From the NCBI GenBank assembly GCA_031277095.1, contig JAISLU010000001.1:1-64000 (forward strand): a DNA stretch of 64,000 nucleotides, written 5' to 3'. This document shows positions 35,984-47,435 of the stretch, in pieces. The position numbers were made by a program, and so were the translations under genes. This DNA comes from Synergistaceae bacterium (GTDB lineage Bacteria > Synergistota > Synergistia > Synergistales > Aminobacteriaceae). The notes under the pieces were generated by a model that was not told the origin of the DNA, searched no databases, and saw only the letters and a program-made list of their open reading frames with translations. Position 1 is the stretch's first letter. Each line of letters begins with the position of its first letter.

Positions 35984-37492
35984 TTATTTCTTTTCCCTTT
36001 CTCGCTCCCGCAAAACCCGGCGCAGAATTTTGCCCGTTCCCGACAGGGGAAAATCGCCCACAAATTCGACCTTACGGGGCACCTTGAAGTGCGCCAGCCG
36101 TTCTTTGCAGTACTTGACGATCTCCAGCTCCGTAACCTCGGCTCCGTCGGCCTTCTGAATGAACGCCTTAGGGACCTCGCCGTTGACCGGATGGGGCATC
36201 CCCACCACAATGGCCGTCTTCACTCCGGGGTGAGTGTGGAGCACCAGTTCCACCTCCTGGGGGTATACGTTGAACCCTCCGACGATGATGATGTCCGTCA
36301 CCCGGTCCAGAATACGGATGTAGCCGTCCTCCAGCCGCACATAGTCTCCCGTGTTGAACCAGCCGTCGTCGAAACGCTCCACCGTCAGCTCCGGCGCGCG
36401 GAAGTAGCCGCTGCTCACGGAGGGGCCCCGCACCCACAGCACGCCCTCGTCCTTGTCCGTCTTCTCGCCCTTCTCCGTGCGCAAATGCCATTCGTAGCCG
36501 CTGAGAAAGGGCCCTACCGTTCCGGAGCGATGCTCTTCATAGCTCCGGTTCACCGCCACCACGGGGGAAGTTTCGGTGAGGCCGTAGCCCTCCATGATGT
36601 CTTTGCCCGCGACGCGAATCGCGACTTCGTGCATGTTCGCGTTCAGACGGTCCCCTCCGCTTATCAGCAACTTGGAGGAGGCAAAAAGATCTTTGGAAAC
36701 GCTGCCTCGCTCCATTGCCGACAGCAGGTAGGAGAAGATCGTAGGAACGCCGACCATGATGTCGACCCCGGCCTCGCGGACAGCCCTTACCGTTTGCTGG
36801 GGGGGCAGAAAGCCGGGGACTATGGCCTCGGCGGCGTGCATGACCAAGGGCATGATCATGCAGACGGTGTAACCGAAAGAGTGAAAGTTGGGAAGCACGG
36901 CCAGGAAAACGTCTCCCGGCTCCAGAACCCGTAGCGCCTCCCAGATTGCGGTGCAGTTGGAGTGGATGTTGCCATGACTCAAAGGCACCGCCTTGGGCAA
37001 CCCGGTGGTGCCGGAGGTGGCAAAGATAACGGCGATATCCGGGGTTTCGAGGGAGGATGTTTTTCCCTCCAGGGCGGGCAAGGGCCCCACGGAAGGACAG
37101 GTGACGCATGTGAACCCCTTTTCCTGCAAAACGGCCCCGGCCTCCTCTCGAATCGCGTCGGAGGCAACGACGACGAAGGGCTCGATCAACTCCAGGGTGC
37201 CGATCAGGGAAGGCATCCCCGATTTGACGTTTAGCGGGGATATCGTTCCACCCAGCCTCCAGACGGCCAGGGAAAGGGCTATGATCATGGGGCAGTTTTG
37301 CATCAGAACGCACAGCCGCTGGCCTCTTCCAAATCCGGAGGCGCGAAGGGACGCCTCGCATTCGTCCGCCAGCCTTGAAAAATCCTCATTGGAGTACCAT
37401 TTTCCATCCCACCAAAAACATCGAGCGTCTCTATTTTTCGCTAATTTCGCGTCGATGACGCTTTCAAGCCTCACAGACATGTTTCCAGACAT
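35984..37492 (-). CDS. AMP-dependent acyl-CoA synthetase/ligase
   Basis: IFATSGTTGLPKAVPLSHGNI, GYGLTETSPVV, WFNTGDYVRLEDGYIRILDR. Confidence 0.93.
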   Translation of the reverse strand: MSGNMSVRLESVIDAKLAKNRDARCFWWDGKWYSNEDFSRLADECEASLRASGFGRGQRLCVLMQNCPMIIALSLAVWRLGGTISPLNVKSGMPSLIGTLELIEPFVVVASDAIREEAGAVLQEKGFTCVTCPSVGPLPALEGKTSSLETPDIAVIFATSGTTGLPKAVPLSHGNIHSNCTAIWEALRVLEPGDVFLAVLPNFHSFGYTVCMIMPLVMHAAEAIVPGFLPPQQTVRAVREAGVDIMVGVPTIFSYLLSAMERGSVSKDLFASSKLLISGGDRLNANMHEVAIRVAGKDIMEGYGLTETSPVVAVNRSYEEHRSGTVGPFLSGYEWHLRTEKGEKTDKDEGVLWVRGPSVSSGYFRAPELTVERFDDGWFNTGDYVRLEDGYIRILDRVTDIIIVGGFNVYPQEVELVLHTHPGVKTAIVVGMPHPVNGEVPKAFIQKADGAEVTELEIVKYCKERLAHFKVPRKVEFVGDFPLSGTGKILRRVLREREREKK

Positions 37493-37515
37493 CTTTTATA
37501 TCCTCCCTACCCGAT

Positions 37516-37908
37516 TCATCCTTTCCAGGCGACAACCTCGATTTCGACCTGGGCGGCTCTCGGCAATTCTTTGACGGCGACGAAGGACCGCGCCGGCGGG
37601 TTTTCCGAAAAGTACCGCGCGTACACGCCGTTTATGGGCGCGAAGTTGTCCATGTTCGTGACGAATACCGTCGTTTTGACCACCTGCTCCATAGTGAAGC
37701 CGGCGCTTTCCAGGATGTTTTTGACGTTCTCCAAGACGAACTCCGCCTGCTCCTCCACAGACCCCGCCGTTATCTGTCCTGTTTTGGGGTCGAGAGGGAT
37801 TTGTCCCGAGGCGAAAAGAAAGTCTCCGGCCTGGACGGCCTGACTGTAGGGCCCGATGGCGGCCGGAGCCTTGTCCGTGGCGATGATTTTTTGCATGACT
37901 TTTGCCAT
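37516..37908 (-). CDS. ridA: RidA family deaminase
   Basis: APAAIGPYSQAVQAGDFLFASGQIPLDPKTG. Confidence 0.95.
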   Translation of the reverse strand: MAKVMQKIIATDKAPAAIGPYSQAVQAGDFLFASGQIPLDPKTGQITAGSVEEQAEFVLENVKNILESAGFTMEQVVKTTVFVTNMDNFAPINGVYARYFSENPPARSFVAVKELPRAAQVEIEVVAWKG

Positions 37909-37924
37909 GATGGAACCTCCCCCC

Positions 37925-39274
<1,350 letters not shown>

Positions 39275-39334
39275 TCAATTCGATGGCCCTAAAAGTAAAA
39301 ACTTATTTCATATTTCAAAGGTCCGGAGACACGG

Positions 39335-39610
39335 TCACCACGGACGCTCGTCCGTCGATACCTGGCGCTCTTCGGTCACCTCGTAAGGCACAGTCTGGGG
39401 GCGTTTCAGAAGAGATTCGTCGGCGCACAAGACCTTCACCTTCAAAACGCGGGCCATATAGGCGATCTCGATTGTCCGGCCCTCCGTGACCTCGGCGGAG
39501 GATTTGCAGGTTCTGCCGTCGATTCTGACGGCTCCGACCTCGATCATTTCCTGCGCCGCAGTCCGGCGTTTCACCAAGCGCGCCGCTTTCAAAAATTTGT
39601 CTATTCTCAT
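39335..39610 (-). CDS. S4-domain RNA-binding protein (RqcP/Hsp15-like)
   Basis: MRIDKFLKAARLVKRRTAAQEMIEVGAVRIDGR. Confidence 0.88.
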   Translation of the reverse strand: MRIDKFLKAARLVKRRTAAQEMIEVGAVRIDGRTCKSSAEVTEGRTIEIAYMARVLKVKVLCADESLLKRPQTVPYEVTEERQVSTDERPW

Positions 39611-39943
39611 TAAACTATCCTCAGATTCTCAAGATGTCCTCATCAAAATGTATCATCAAAATTTGCCATCAAACAAAATGTGTCGGGGATCACAAAATCC
39701 CGCCACATCTATAGATCAGTTTACATCATAATGAAGTTGCGCAAAACAGGCATTTTTACACGCTCGAAATAGGACTGAGCGAGGTTGTTGGCAGAAAGAG
39801 GCCGTAAAGAGACAAATGAACCCGACCAGGAAATGCATTGGTCGAATTTGCGCGGCGAAGGGCAGGCAAACAATAGGTGAATAGCAGGCGAAGGGTAAGC
39901 GAAAGGTAAGCGAATGATAGAATGAAGGCAAGCCCCTGCGTCG

Positions 39944-39976
39944 GACTCTTCTTTGACTCTTCTTTGACTCTTTTTT
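39944..39976. repeat. 11-bp tandem repeat, 3 units
   Basis: gactcttcttt/gactcttcttt/gactctttttt. Confidence 0.8.
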
Positions 39977-40098
39977 GACCGGGGCTTTCGCCGAGGGTTT
40001 CAGGGGGGCCGGCGAGGACCGCAGCCGGCTATGGGTATGTTTTGTTTAAAATTAAGACCGCGAAAACTTGTTTTACGTGCATTAAGGAGACGAGATTC

Positions 40099-41904
40099 AT
40101 GAAATGTGTTCCGCTTGCCGACGCCCGATCCCTTCGGTTCAGGGCGTGGGTATTTTTATCGCTGTTGTTTCTGTCCTTTTTTGCCAGCGGCGTATATGCC
40201 GCGCCCGCCGTCGTGGGCAAGGACGTTTTCCTGTCTCAACTGCTGGCGGCCAGGGGGTTCGAAACGGAAAACAGCGCGCAGGAAAACGCCGCCTCGATTC
40301 TCAAAAGCGGCATCGTTCCCGAGGCCGTCACAAACCTTGCCGCTCCGGCGACGCGTCTGGACGTCTTGCGCTGGATGATTCACTCCCTGGGCCTTGCCGC
40401 GGAGGCGCGGATATTGTCGGGGCTGGAGCTTCCCTTCAAGGACGTCAAATCTCTGTCCCCCTTCGAGAAGGGATGCCTGGTCGTCGCGACTCGCATGAAT
40501 CCCCCTCTTTTCAAGAGTTCGGCGCCGGAGTTCGGGGCTGCCCACCAAATAGCCCCGGACGAAGCCCAGTTTCTGCTCTCCAACGTGAGACGGGCCAGCC
40601 AGCATTTGAAATTGGAGGTGAGTTTCTCGCCCACGCCGGGCATGGATCTGGAGATTTACCGGGAGGGAACCTTCAGCGGCATCCCCAAGTGGAGGGTCTT
40701 CGTCGACGGGTTCGACGAAAAAGCGGAGGTCGACCAACTGCAAAACTTTTTCGCCTCTCAGGGCTTCAAGATGAAATCGAGCAACCCCAACTACGAATGG
40801 AGACTGGGCAGCGAGCTTTTGGAGGACTACGCGCGCGTGCGCCATCTCGTCGCCCTCGCCAGAGATCGTGGGAAATCTTGCCGTGTTTTCGCGTCCATAA
40901 AAAATACGAATTTGGAAAATCAACCCCTTTATTGGGCGCTTTTGACTGTGGACCCCTTTCTTTACGTGATGGAGCCCGTCATCGCGCCGGGGGGAATCAC
41001 GACGCTCGCCCCTCTGTCCTCCATGCTCCGGGACAGCTCGGCCAAGGCGGCGATCAACGCGGGCTTCTTCGCCCTCAACGGGCGCAACAAAGGGTCGCCC
41101 ATCGGGACTCTCAAAATCGGCCGGACCCTCGTCAACAAACCCTATCAGGGGCGCACGTGTCTGGGTTGGAACAAGGACAACCGCGCAGCCTTCGGCGAGG
41201 TCTCGTGGAATGGCCAAGTGCGGCTGAAAGGAGACCGGCTGAACGGGGATCTGTTGACGGTCAATTTCTTGAATTACCTGGCCAAGGGAAACGCCGTGGT
41301 GCTTTATAACACGTATTACGGGAAACCGACCCCGACTCACGACCAGGTCACGGAGATCGTCGTGGAGGACGGCGTCTGCGTTTCGGTCAACTCCACCGGG
41401 GGGACGGCCCTCGGGCCCGGACGCAGCGTCGTCGCCGGCTACGGCGTCAATGGGAGAATTTTAGCGGAACGCCTGCAGGCGGGAGACGAGGTATGGATCG
41501 AGAGTACCCTCAACAACGGGGACCCGCGCTGGAACGATATGGACGACATCATTCAGGCAGGCCCATTTCTCATCAGCAACGGGGCGATCAAGATCGAATC
41601 CGAGGGCTTCAGCGCGTCGCTTCTCAACCTTCGGCATCCGCGCTCCGTCATTGGCCTGACGGGCGGCGGCAAGTGGGCTTTTTTCGTCGGGGACGGCCGC
41701 GACGGAATGCACAGCGTCGGCTTCACCCTGCAGGAGGTGGCTGCCATTCTCAAAATGAAGGGCGTCGCCTATGCGTTGAACCTGGACGGAGGAGGCTCCA
41801 CCGAGATGATCATCGAAAACAAGATCTTCAACTCCCCCTCCGAGAAGAGGGAGCGCCCCATCAGCTACGGGGTCGGGGTAAAGCTGCGCAGCCCGTCGCC
41901 TTGA
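40099..41904 (+). CDS. Secreted phosphodiester glycosidase (NAGPA-domain) family protein
   Basis: Signal peptide; AAINAGFFALNGRNKGSPIGTL, RHPRSVIGLTGGGKWAFFVGDGRDGMHSVGFTLQEVAAILKMKGVAYALNLDGGGSTEM. Confidence 0.88.
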   Translation: MKCVPLADARSLRFRAWVFLSLLFLSFFASGVYAAPAVVGKDVFLSQLLAARGFETENSAQENAASILKSGIVPEAVTNLAAPATRLDVLRWMIHSLGLAAEARILSGLELPFKDVKSLSPFEKGCLVVATRMNPPLFKSSAPEFGAAHQIAPDEAQFLLSNVRRASQHLKLEVSFSPTPGMDLEIYREGTFSGIPKWRVFVDGFDEKAEVDQLQNFFASQGFKMKSSNPNYEWRLGSELLEDYARVRHLVALARDRGKSCRVFASIKNTNLENQPLYWALLTVDPFLYVMEPVIAPGGITTLAPLSSMLRDSSAKAAINAGFFALNGRNKGSPIGTLKIGRTLVNKPYQGRTCLGWNKDNRAAFGEVSWNGQVRLKGDRLNGDLLTVNFLNYLAKGNAVVLYNTYYGKPTPTHDQVTEIVVEDGVCVSVNSTGGTALGPGRSVVAGYGVNGRILAERLQAGDEVWIESTLNNGDPRWNDMDDIIQAGPFLISNGAIKIESEGFSASLLNLRHPRSVIGLTGGGKWAFFVGDGRDGMHSVGFTLQEVAAILKMKGVAYALNLDGGGSTEMIIENKIFNSPSEKRERPISYGVGVKLRSPSP

Positions 41905-41905
41905 C

Positions 41906-42361
41906 ATGAGGGACTCGCTGCGAATATGGGGAGTGGGCAACGTGCTTTTGGGTGACGACGCCGCGGGATGCCGGGTGGCGGAACTCCTGCGGGAGCGAGG
42001 TGCCCAGGGTGTCGTCGATTGCGGCACGACGCCGGAAAACCACGTCGCTGCGCTGCGGAAAAATCCCCCCGAGGCGCTTTTGATTGTGGACGCGGCGAAC
42101 ATGGGTCTTTCTCCCGGACAATACCGAAAGCTCTCCCTAAGTGAATTGGACTCCGTCATGGAGTCGAGCCACGGTGTCCCCTTGCCCCTCCTGCTCCAGG
42201 AGTTTACGGACTCCATCGAAATCGCTGCGCTGGGGATTCAACCGTCGACCCTGCAGCTGGGGGCGCCCTTGTCTGAAACCGTGGAAAAAGCCGCCCACCG
42301 CGTCGCGGATCTCATCGCGAAGGACCAATGGAGGTCCGTCGAGAATTTCGCAAGAACGTGA
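41906..42361 (+). CDS. Hydrogenase maturation protease (HycI/HyaD family)
   Basis: RIWGVGNVLLGDDAAGCRVAELL, LLIVDAANMGLSPGQYR, SSHGVPL. Confidence 0.85.
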   Translation: MRDSLRIWGVGNVLLGDDAAGCRVAELLRERGAQGVVDCGTTPENHVAALRKNPPEALLIVDAANMGLSPGQYRKLSLSELDSVMESSHGVPLPLLLQEFTDSIEIAALGIQPSTLQLGAPLSETVEKAAHRVADLIAKDQWRSVENFART

Positions 42362-42430
42362 AAGGAGAGTGAAAGAAGAGCGAAAGATGATGCCCTGAGT
42401 TTCCTTTCCGCCTCGCGAAAGAAGCGAAAC

Positions 42431-42461
42431 AAGGCTGTTGTACCTACCGTGCAGCAGCCTT
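42431..42461 (+). terminator. Hairpin terminator candidate
   Basis: aaggctgttgtac / gtgcagcagcctt arms (13 bp with G-U pairs), 5-nt loop, followed by tataatattt. Confidence 0.55.
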
Positions 42462-42507
42462 TATAATATTTACACTTTATGAGGAGGGTGTCGGAGAAGG
42501 TGATGCC

Positions 42508-42888
42508 GTGATCGTTAAGGTAAAATACTGCGGAGGCTGCAATGCCAGTTATGATCGTGCCGCGCTGGTGAAGAGCGTTCAGGAGGCGTTTCCGTCGATA
42601 ACGTTCGCTTACGCGGGCGCGGCCCGGGAAGAGGAGTCCCGAAGGGACCAGATTTGCGAGGAGTCCCGAAGGGACCAGGACTTCGCCCTCATCGTGTGTG
42701 GTTGTCCCGTCCGATGCGCGGATTATAAGGATTTTCGGGGATCTCTGGGAAGATTCGTGGTTGCGTCTCAAAGCGACCTCTCTTTGGCCTGCCAGGAGAT
42801 CGAGAGAGTCGGGAAGGCGGAGATCGAAGAAACAAAAATTGAAAAAACAGAAATCGGGAAAACAGAAATCGAGAACACATCGGCGTAG
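42508..42888 (+). CDS. Hypothetical small protein with CxxC and internal duplication
   Basis: KVKYCGGCNASYDRAALV; internal EESRRDQ repeat; low-complexity tail ETKIEKTEIGKTEIEN. Confidence 0.6.
   Translation: MIVKVKYCGGCNASYDRAALVKSVQEAFPSITFAYAGAAREEESRRDQICEESRRDQDFALIVCGCPVRCADYKDFRGSLGRFVVASQSDLSLACQEIERVGKAEIEETKIEKTEIGKTEIENTSA
42631..42684. repeat. 27-bp in-frame tandem duplication
   Basis: gaggagtcccgaagggaccag repeated at 42631 and 42658. Confidence 0.9.
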
Positions 42889-42964
42889 ACCTTTTTTCAT
42901 GCTTTTATTTTCTTGCTTTTATTTTTATGCTTGCGGGCAGGGAGCAGCGTGTCCCATATCGAGA

Positions 42965-43966
42965 ATGAATGGGGGGATCGTCTTGATTTCGGTATTGAGA
43001 ACACATACTCACGGCAAAACTTCAGGCCACGAAGAACTGTCGCTGGACAATTTGCGGCCGGGAAGCTGGGTCAACGCCATCGCCCCCACCCGGCGGGAGT
43101 TGGAGGACATCGCCCGCGTCGTCGCCGTTCCCTTGGATTTCCTCACCGCCGCCACGGACATCGAGGAATCGAGCCGCATCGACTTCGAAGAAGCGGACGA
43201 GGACAGCGGGAACACCGCCTGCATGCTGCTGGTCATCAACATTCCCAAACATCCCGAGAGCTTCGATTTCGACACTTTGCCTCTGGGCATCGTCCTTACG
43301 GACAAAATCTTCATCACCGTCTGTCTGGAGGAAAACGACATCCTCCCCGGCCCCAAGGGCGGGGTGAGCGGCTTCTGCACGTGGAAACGCACCCGGTTCC
43401 TTCTGCAGATCCTCTACAAGACGGCCAGCACTTACTTGCAGTACATCAACGAGATGAACCGCATGTCCGATTCCATCGAGACGGCCCTGCGCCAATCCAT
43501 GCAGAACGAGGAGCTCTTCAAGCTGATGGACCTGGAAAAGGGCATGACCTTTTTCACGGGAGCGCTCCGCAGCAACCGGGTGGCGGTGGACAAGCTGGTG
43601 CGTATGCTGAACAACGTCCAGTTTCAGGAGCTGGTGAAGGTCCGCGAGGAGGACGAAGACCTGATGGAGGACGTCATCGTCGAATACGACCAGGCTTATG
43701 ACATGGTGCGGGTCTACAGCGACGTGCTGGGGGGCATGATGGATGCGTTTGCCTCCATTATCTCCAACAACTTGAACATCGTGATGAAATTTCTGGCCTC
43801 CATGACGATCATCATCTCGATTCCCACGGTCGTTTCCAGTTTTTGGGGCATGAACATCGGAGTCCCCTTGAGCGACGCGCCTTACGCTTTCCTGGGGGTC
43901 ATGGGGGTAGCCGCCGGCCTGAGCGGCATCGCCGCCTACTGGCTCTGGAAAAAGCGCATGTTTTGA
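42965..43966 (+). CDS. corA: CorA-family divalent cation transporter
   Basis: C-terminal FWGMNIGVPL (GMN motif) and two TM segments; SLDNLRPGSWVNAIAPT N-terminal block. Confidence 0.9.
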   Translation: MNGGIVLISVLRTHTHGKTSGHEELSLDNLRPGSWVNAIAPTRRELEDIARVVAVPLDFLTAATDIEESSRIDFEEADEDSGNTACMLLVINIPKHPESFDFDTLPLGIVLTDKIFITVCLEENDILPGPKGGVSGFCTWKRTRFLLQILYKTASTYLQYINEMNRMSDSIETALRQSMQNEELFKLMDLEKGMTFFTGALRSNRVAVDKLVRMLNNVQFQELVKVREEDEDLMEDVIVEYDQAYDMVRVYSDVLGGMMDAFASIISNNLNIVMKFLASMTIIISIPTVVSSFWGMNIGVPLSDAPYAFLGVMGVAAGLSGIAAYWLWKKRMF

Positions 43967-44075
43967 AACATAAGTTTACTATTTGACTTGAAGTTTCCTT
44001 TGGTTTATTATGGCGTAAACAGTTGATTGTACGGATACGAGACAAGAATAAAGAATACGAGAGGGGTCTTTTGTT

Positions 44076-45026
44076 ATGCCTGTGAACTTGAAAGGGAAGA
44101 GCTTCTTGACGCTTTTGGATTTCAGCCCAGAGGAGATCCTGTATCTGCTGAATCTGTCCGCCGACCTGAAGGCGAAAAAACGCTCCGGCGTCAAGGGAAC
44201 GGCGTTGAGCGGCAAGAACGTGGCCCTTTTGTTCGAGAAAGCCTCGACGCGTACACGGTGCGCCTTTACCGTGGCCTGCATCGACGAGGGAGGGCACCCC
44301 GAGTTTTTGGGGAAAAACGACATCCACTTGGGCGGCAAGGAAGACGTCAAAGACACGGCCCGCGTTCTGGGGCGAATGTTCGATGGAATCGAGTTCCGGG
44401 GGTTCAAGCAGAGCAGGGTGGAGGAGTTGGCGCAGTGGGCGGGCGTTCCCGTTTGGAACGGGCTCACGGACGTGGATCACCCCACTCAGGTTCTGGCGGA
44501 CTTCCTGACTTTGCAGGAAAATTTTGGCAAGGAGCTCAAGGGTCTTTCTCTGACCTACGTGGGCGACGGGCGCAACAATATGGCAAACGCCTTGATGATC
44601 GGTTGCTCCAAAGTGGGCATTCATTTTACCCTCGGGTCGCCGAAAGAGCTTTTCCCCGACCCCGCGCTGGTGGGCAAGTGCAAGGCGGCCGCCCAGGCCA
44701 GCGGGGCCGTCATCAAAATCGTGGAGGACCCCGCGGAGTCCGTCAAGGGGGCCGACGCTATCTACACCGACGTTTGGGTTTCCATGGGCGAGGAAGACCA
44801 AAAAGACGTCCGCGTCAAACTTCTGAAACCCTACCAGGTGAACGCCGACCTCATGAAGGCCACGGGCAAAACCTCCACGATCTTTTTGCACTGCCTGCCG
44901 GCGGTCAAAGGCTACGAAGTCACGGAGGAGGTTTTCGAGTCCCCGGCCTCCAAGGTCTTCGACGAAGCGGAAAACCGCATGCACACCATCAAGGCCGTCA
45001 TGGTCGCCACGATAGGAAATCAATAA
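44076..45026 (+). CDS. argF: Ornithine carbamoyltransferase
   Basis: [54 protein letters not shown]. Confidence 0.96.
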   Translation: MPVNLKGKSFLTLLDFSPEEILYLLNLSADLKAKKRSGVKGTALSGKNVALLFEKASTRTRCAFTVACIDEGGHPEFLGKNDIHLGGKEDVKDTARVLGRMFDGIEFRGFKQSRVEELAQWAGVPVWNGLTDVDHPTQVLADFLTLQENFGKELKGLSLTYVGDGRNNMANALMIGCSKVGIHFTLGSPKELFPDPALVGKCKAAAQASGAVIKIVEDPAESVKGADAIYTDVWVSMGEEDQKDVRVKLLKPYQVNADLMKATGKTSTIFLHCLPAVKGYEVTEEVFESPASKVFDEAENRMHTIKAVMVATIGNQ

Positions 45027-45125
45027 ACGCGGACGAGCAAAGAGAAAACGGAATAATTAAGAAGAAAATGGAAAAGAATTTATAGAAGAATTATAGAGAA
45101 GAGGAAATTGGAGGGAATTGCCGAC

Positions 45126-45311
45126 ATGAATGAATCCCGTGTTTTCAAGTGCGCGACCTGCGCGCATACCTTCACCCAGGAAGCGGGCGCGCTTTCCCTG
45201 CGGTGTCCGGAGTGCCGAGGCAAGACCTTGGTGCTTGTCGAAGGTCCTTCTCTGAAGGGCGCAAAAAACTGCGGAGGAAACTGCGGCGCTTGCTCCTGCG
45301 GCTGTCACTGA
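45126..45311 (+). CDS. Small zinc-ribbon protein
   Basis: CATCAHTF...LRCPECRG; Cys-rich C-terminus CGGNCGACSCGCH. Confidence 0.75.
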   Translation: MNESRVFKCATCAHTFTQEAGALSLRCPECRGKTLVLVEGPSLKGAKNCGGNCGACSCGCH

Positions 45312-45340
45312 CCGAAAGGCGTCGCTTTAAAAAAACTATA

Positions 45341-45390
45341 AAAAAATAAACATACCCTATCCCCTTCGGGATTCTGTATGTTTATTTTTT
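45341..45390. terminator. Bidirectional intrinsic terminator
   Basis: Perfect 15-bp arms aaaaaataaacatac (45341-45355) / gtatgtttatttttt (45376-45390) between convergent genes. Confidence 0.85.
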
Positions 45391-45413
45391 TGATTTCAGG
45401 GGCGCGTATACTT

Positions 45414-45614
45414 TTATACTTTTGCCGCTCTTTTGACGAACCCCGACTTCAAACACTTGGCGCAGACGCGAACTTTGAAAGTCGTCCCGTCGCCCACGTC
45501 GATTCTCGCGCTCTGAAGGTTGACCAGCCAACGGCGGCGCGTATGTCTGTTCGAGTGGCTCACCGCATTTCCGGTTACAGGACCACGCCCGCAACATTGA
45601 CAAACTCTTGCCAT
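45414..45614 (-). CDS. rpmB: 50S ribosomal protein L28
   Basis: [38 protein letters not shown]. Confidence 0.96.
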   Translation of the reverse strand: MARVCQCCGRGPVTGNAVSHSNRHTRRRWLVNLQSARIDVGDGTTFKVRVCAKCLKSGFVKRAAKV

Positions 45615-45780
45615 AAATACTCTCTCCTTTCGGCTTCGTCGCAAACGCAGGGTATTTTACCACAAGGGATCGAAAAACGGGCGAAAACGCTTTCCCTCGA
45701 TGGTTTTTTATTGCCTTTATTTCCCTTTATTAATTCTCTTTTAATTGCCGATGGGCCGCGATTTGTTCTGCCCCCGAGCC

Positions 45781-45972
45781 TCAGCTGTAATACTCCATTT
45801 TGTCGTGTACCACCACCATGGAGTTGAAATCCTCGATTTGAGGACGCGGCACGATCACCGGCTCCCGCACGTGTTCGTAGTCCACGTTGACCCGCCTCAA
45901 AACGGCGCCTCGTTCCTTATGCCGGACATATCCTTCCGTGTGTATCAAGGTGTTGGTCGTGACGATTCTCAT
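45781..45972 (-). CDS. Hypothetical small protein
   Basis: 63-aa ORF opposite strand, no recognised family. Confidence 0.4.
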   Translation of the reverse strand: MRIVTTNTLIHTEGYVRHKERGAVLRRVNVDYEHVREPVIVPRPQIEDFNSMVVVHDKMEYYS

Positions 45973-46149
45973 CCTTCGTCCCTCCTTGCGTATATCTCGA
46001 ATGATCCCTTGCCTTCATTTTATATCAATTTACTTTACTGTAAAGAGATAGGCGTTGCCGCCCTTTCGGATAAGCTGATACAATAAAGGACATTGCCGGT
46101 CTTTTCAAGAAAACGAGTAGAACAAGGATGAAAATTGGAGGTCTTTTAG

Positions 46150-47421
46150 ATGCCTGTCAACGCCTATGAGGTTTTGCAAGCGCGTGGATTCGTGGAATGG
46201 TGCAGCCAACCCGAGAAGCTGCAGGAGGTTTTTCAGAATGAAATGACGACGGTTTACGTGGGGTTCGACCCTACAGCGGACAGTCTGCACGTGGGGCATC
46301 TCATTCCCATCATGGCTTTGGGCTGGATTCAGCGCAGCGGGCATCGGCCCATAGCCTTGGCTGGCGGCGGAACCGGCCTCATCGGAGATCCATCCGGCAA
46401 AAGCAAGGAGCGCAACCTCATCACCATCGAGGAGGTTCGAAACAACATCAAGGGAGTCCGCCCTCAGTTGGCGCACTTTCTGGACTTCGACTGCGGGGAA
46501 AACTCCGCGCTGCTGGTCAACAACTATGACTGGCTCTCGACGTTTTCCTTTATCGACGTCCTGCGGGACGTGGGCAAACATTTTTCGGTCAACAACCTGA
46601 TTGCCCGGGAGTACGTCAAAAGCCGCCTGAGCGACCCCGACAAGAGTATCTCCTACACGGAATTTTCCTACGTGCTGCTGCAATCGATGGACTTCAGGCA
46701 TCTTTACGAAACCTACGGCTGCCGCCTTCAAATGGGCGGCAACGATCAGCAGGGCAATTTGGTGGCTGGGTCCGATTACGTCCGCAAAGCGGCGGGCGGC
46801 GAGGTATTCGGGCTGACGCAGCCCCTGCTCTTGACGTCCTCGGGGACCAAGTTCGGCAAAACCGAGGAGGGCGCCGTGTGGCTCGATGGGGCGCGAACCA
46901 GTCCCTACAAGTTTTATCAGTTCTGGATCAATACCGACGATAAAGATGTGGAGCGCCTTTTGAAGCTCTTCACCTTTTTGCCCCTGGAGGAAATCGCGTC
47001 CATCATGTCCCGGCACGAAAAAGACCCCGCCGCCCGAGAGGCCCAACGCCGCCTGGCTTTCGAGGCCACGAAACTCGTCCACGGAGAGTCCACGGTCCAG
47101 AAGGTCGTCACGGCCAGCGGCGTCCTTTTCGGGTCTGGGGCCACGATCGACCAGGAGACCCTGGCGATACTCGAGGACGAAATGCCCTTCACCTCCTTGT
47201 CCCTGCCTCTGCCGGCTCCGTTGGTGGACGTCCTGGTTTCCTGCGGCGCGTGCGAAAGCAAGGGCGAAGCCAGGCGGATCATCAAACAGGGCGGCGTCAC
47301 GGCCAACGAAATTCGCGTGAAAGACGAGGGAAGCTCTCTCTCCCGGGAAGCCCTTTTGCACGGCAAATACGTTTTCCTGCGGCTGGGCAAAAAGCGATTC
47401 CACCTTGTGGCTTTCGAATAA
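46150..47421 (+). CDS. tyrS: Tyrosyl-tRNA synthetase
   Basis: YVGFDPTADSLHVGHLIPI (HIGH-like), LTSSGTKFGKTE (KMSKS-like), C-terminal S4 domain. Confidence 0.97.
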   Translation: MPVNAYEVLQARGFVEWCSQPEKLQEVFQNEMTTVYVGFDPTADSLHVGHLIPIMALGWIQRSGHRPIALAGGGTGLIGDPSGKSKERNLITIEEVRNNIKGVRPQLAHFLDFDCGENSALLVNNYDWLSTFSFIDVLRDVGKHFSVNNLIAREYVKSRLSDPDKSISYTEFSYVLLQSMDFRHLYETYGCRLQMGGNDQQGNLVAGSDYVRKAAGGEVFGLTQPLLLTSSGTKFGKTEEGAVWLDGARTSPYKFYQFWINTDDKDVERLLKLFTFLPLEEIASIMSRHEKDPAAREAQRRLAFEATKLVHGESTVQKVVTASGVLFGSGATIDQETLAILEDEMPFTSLSLPLPAPLVDVLVSCGACESKGEARRIIKQGGVTANEIRVKDEGSSLSREALLHGKYVFLRLGKKRFHLVAFE

Positions 47422-47435
47422 TCGAGCGAGAGACG

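Noticed and set aside
40022-40098. N-terminal extension of the glycosidase ORF to 40042
   Set aside because: AAGGAG RBS and signal peptide follow the internal ATG at 40099.
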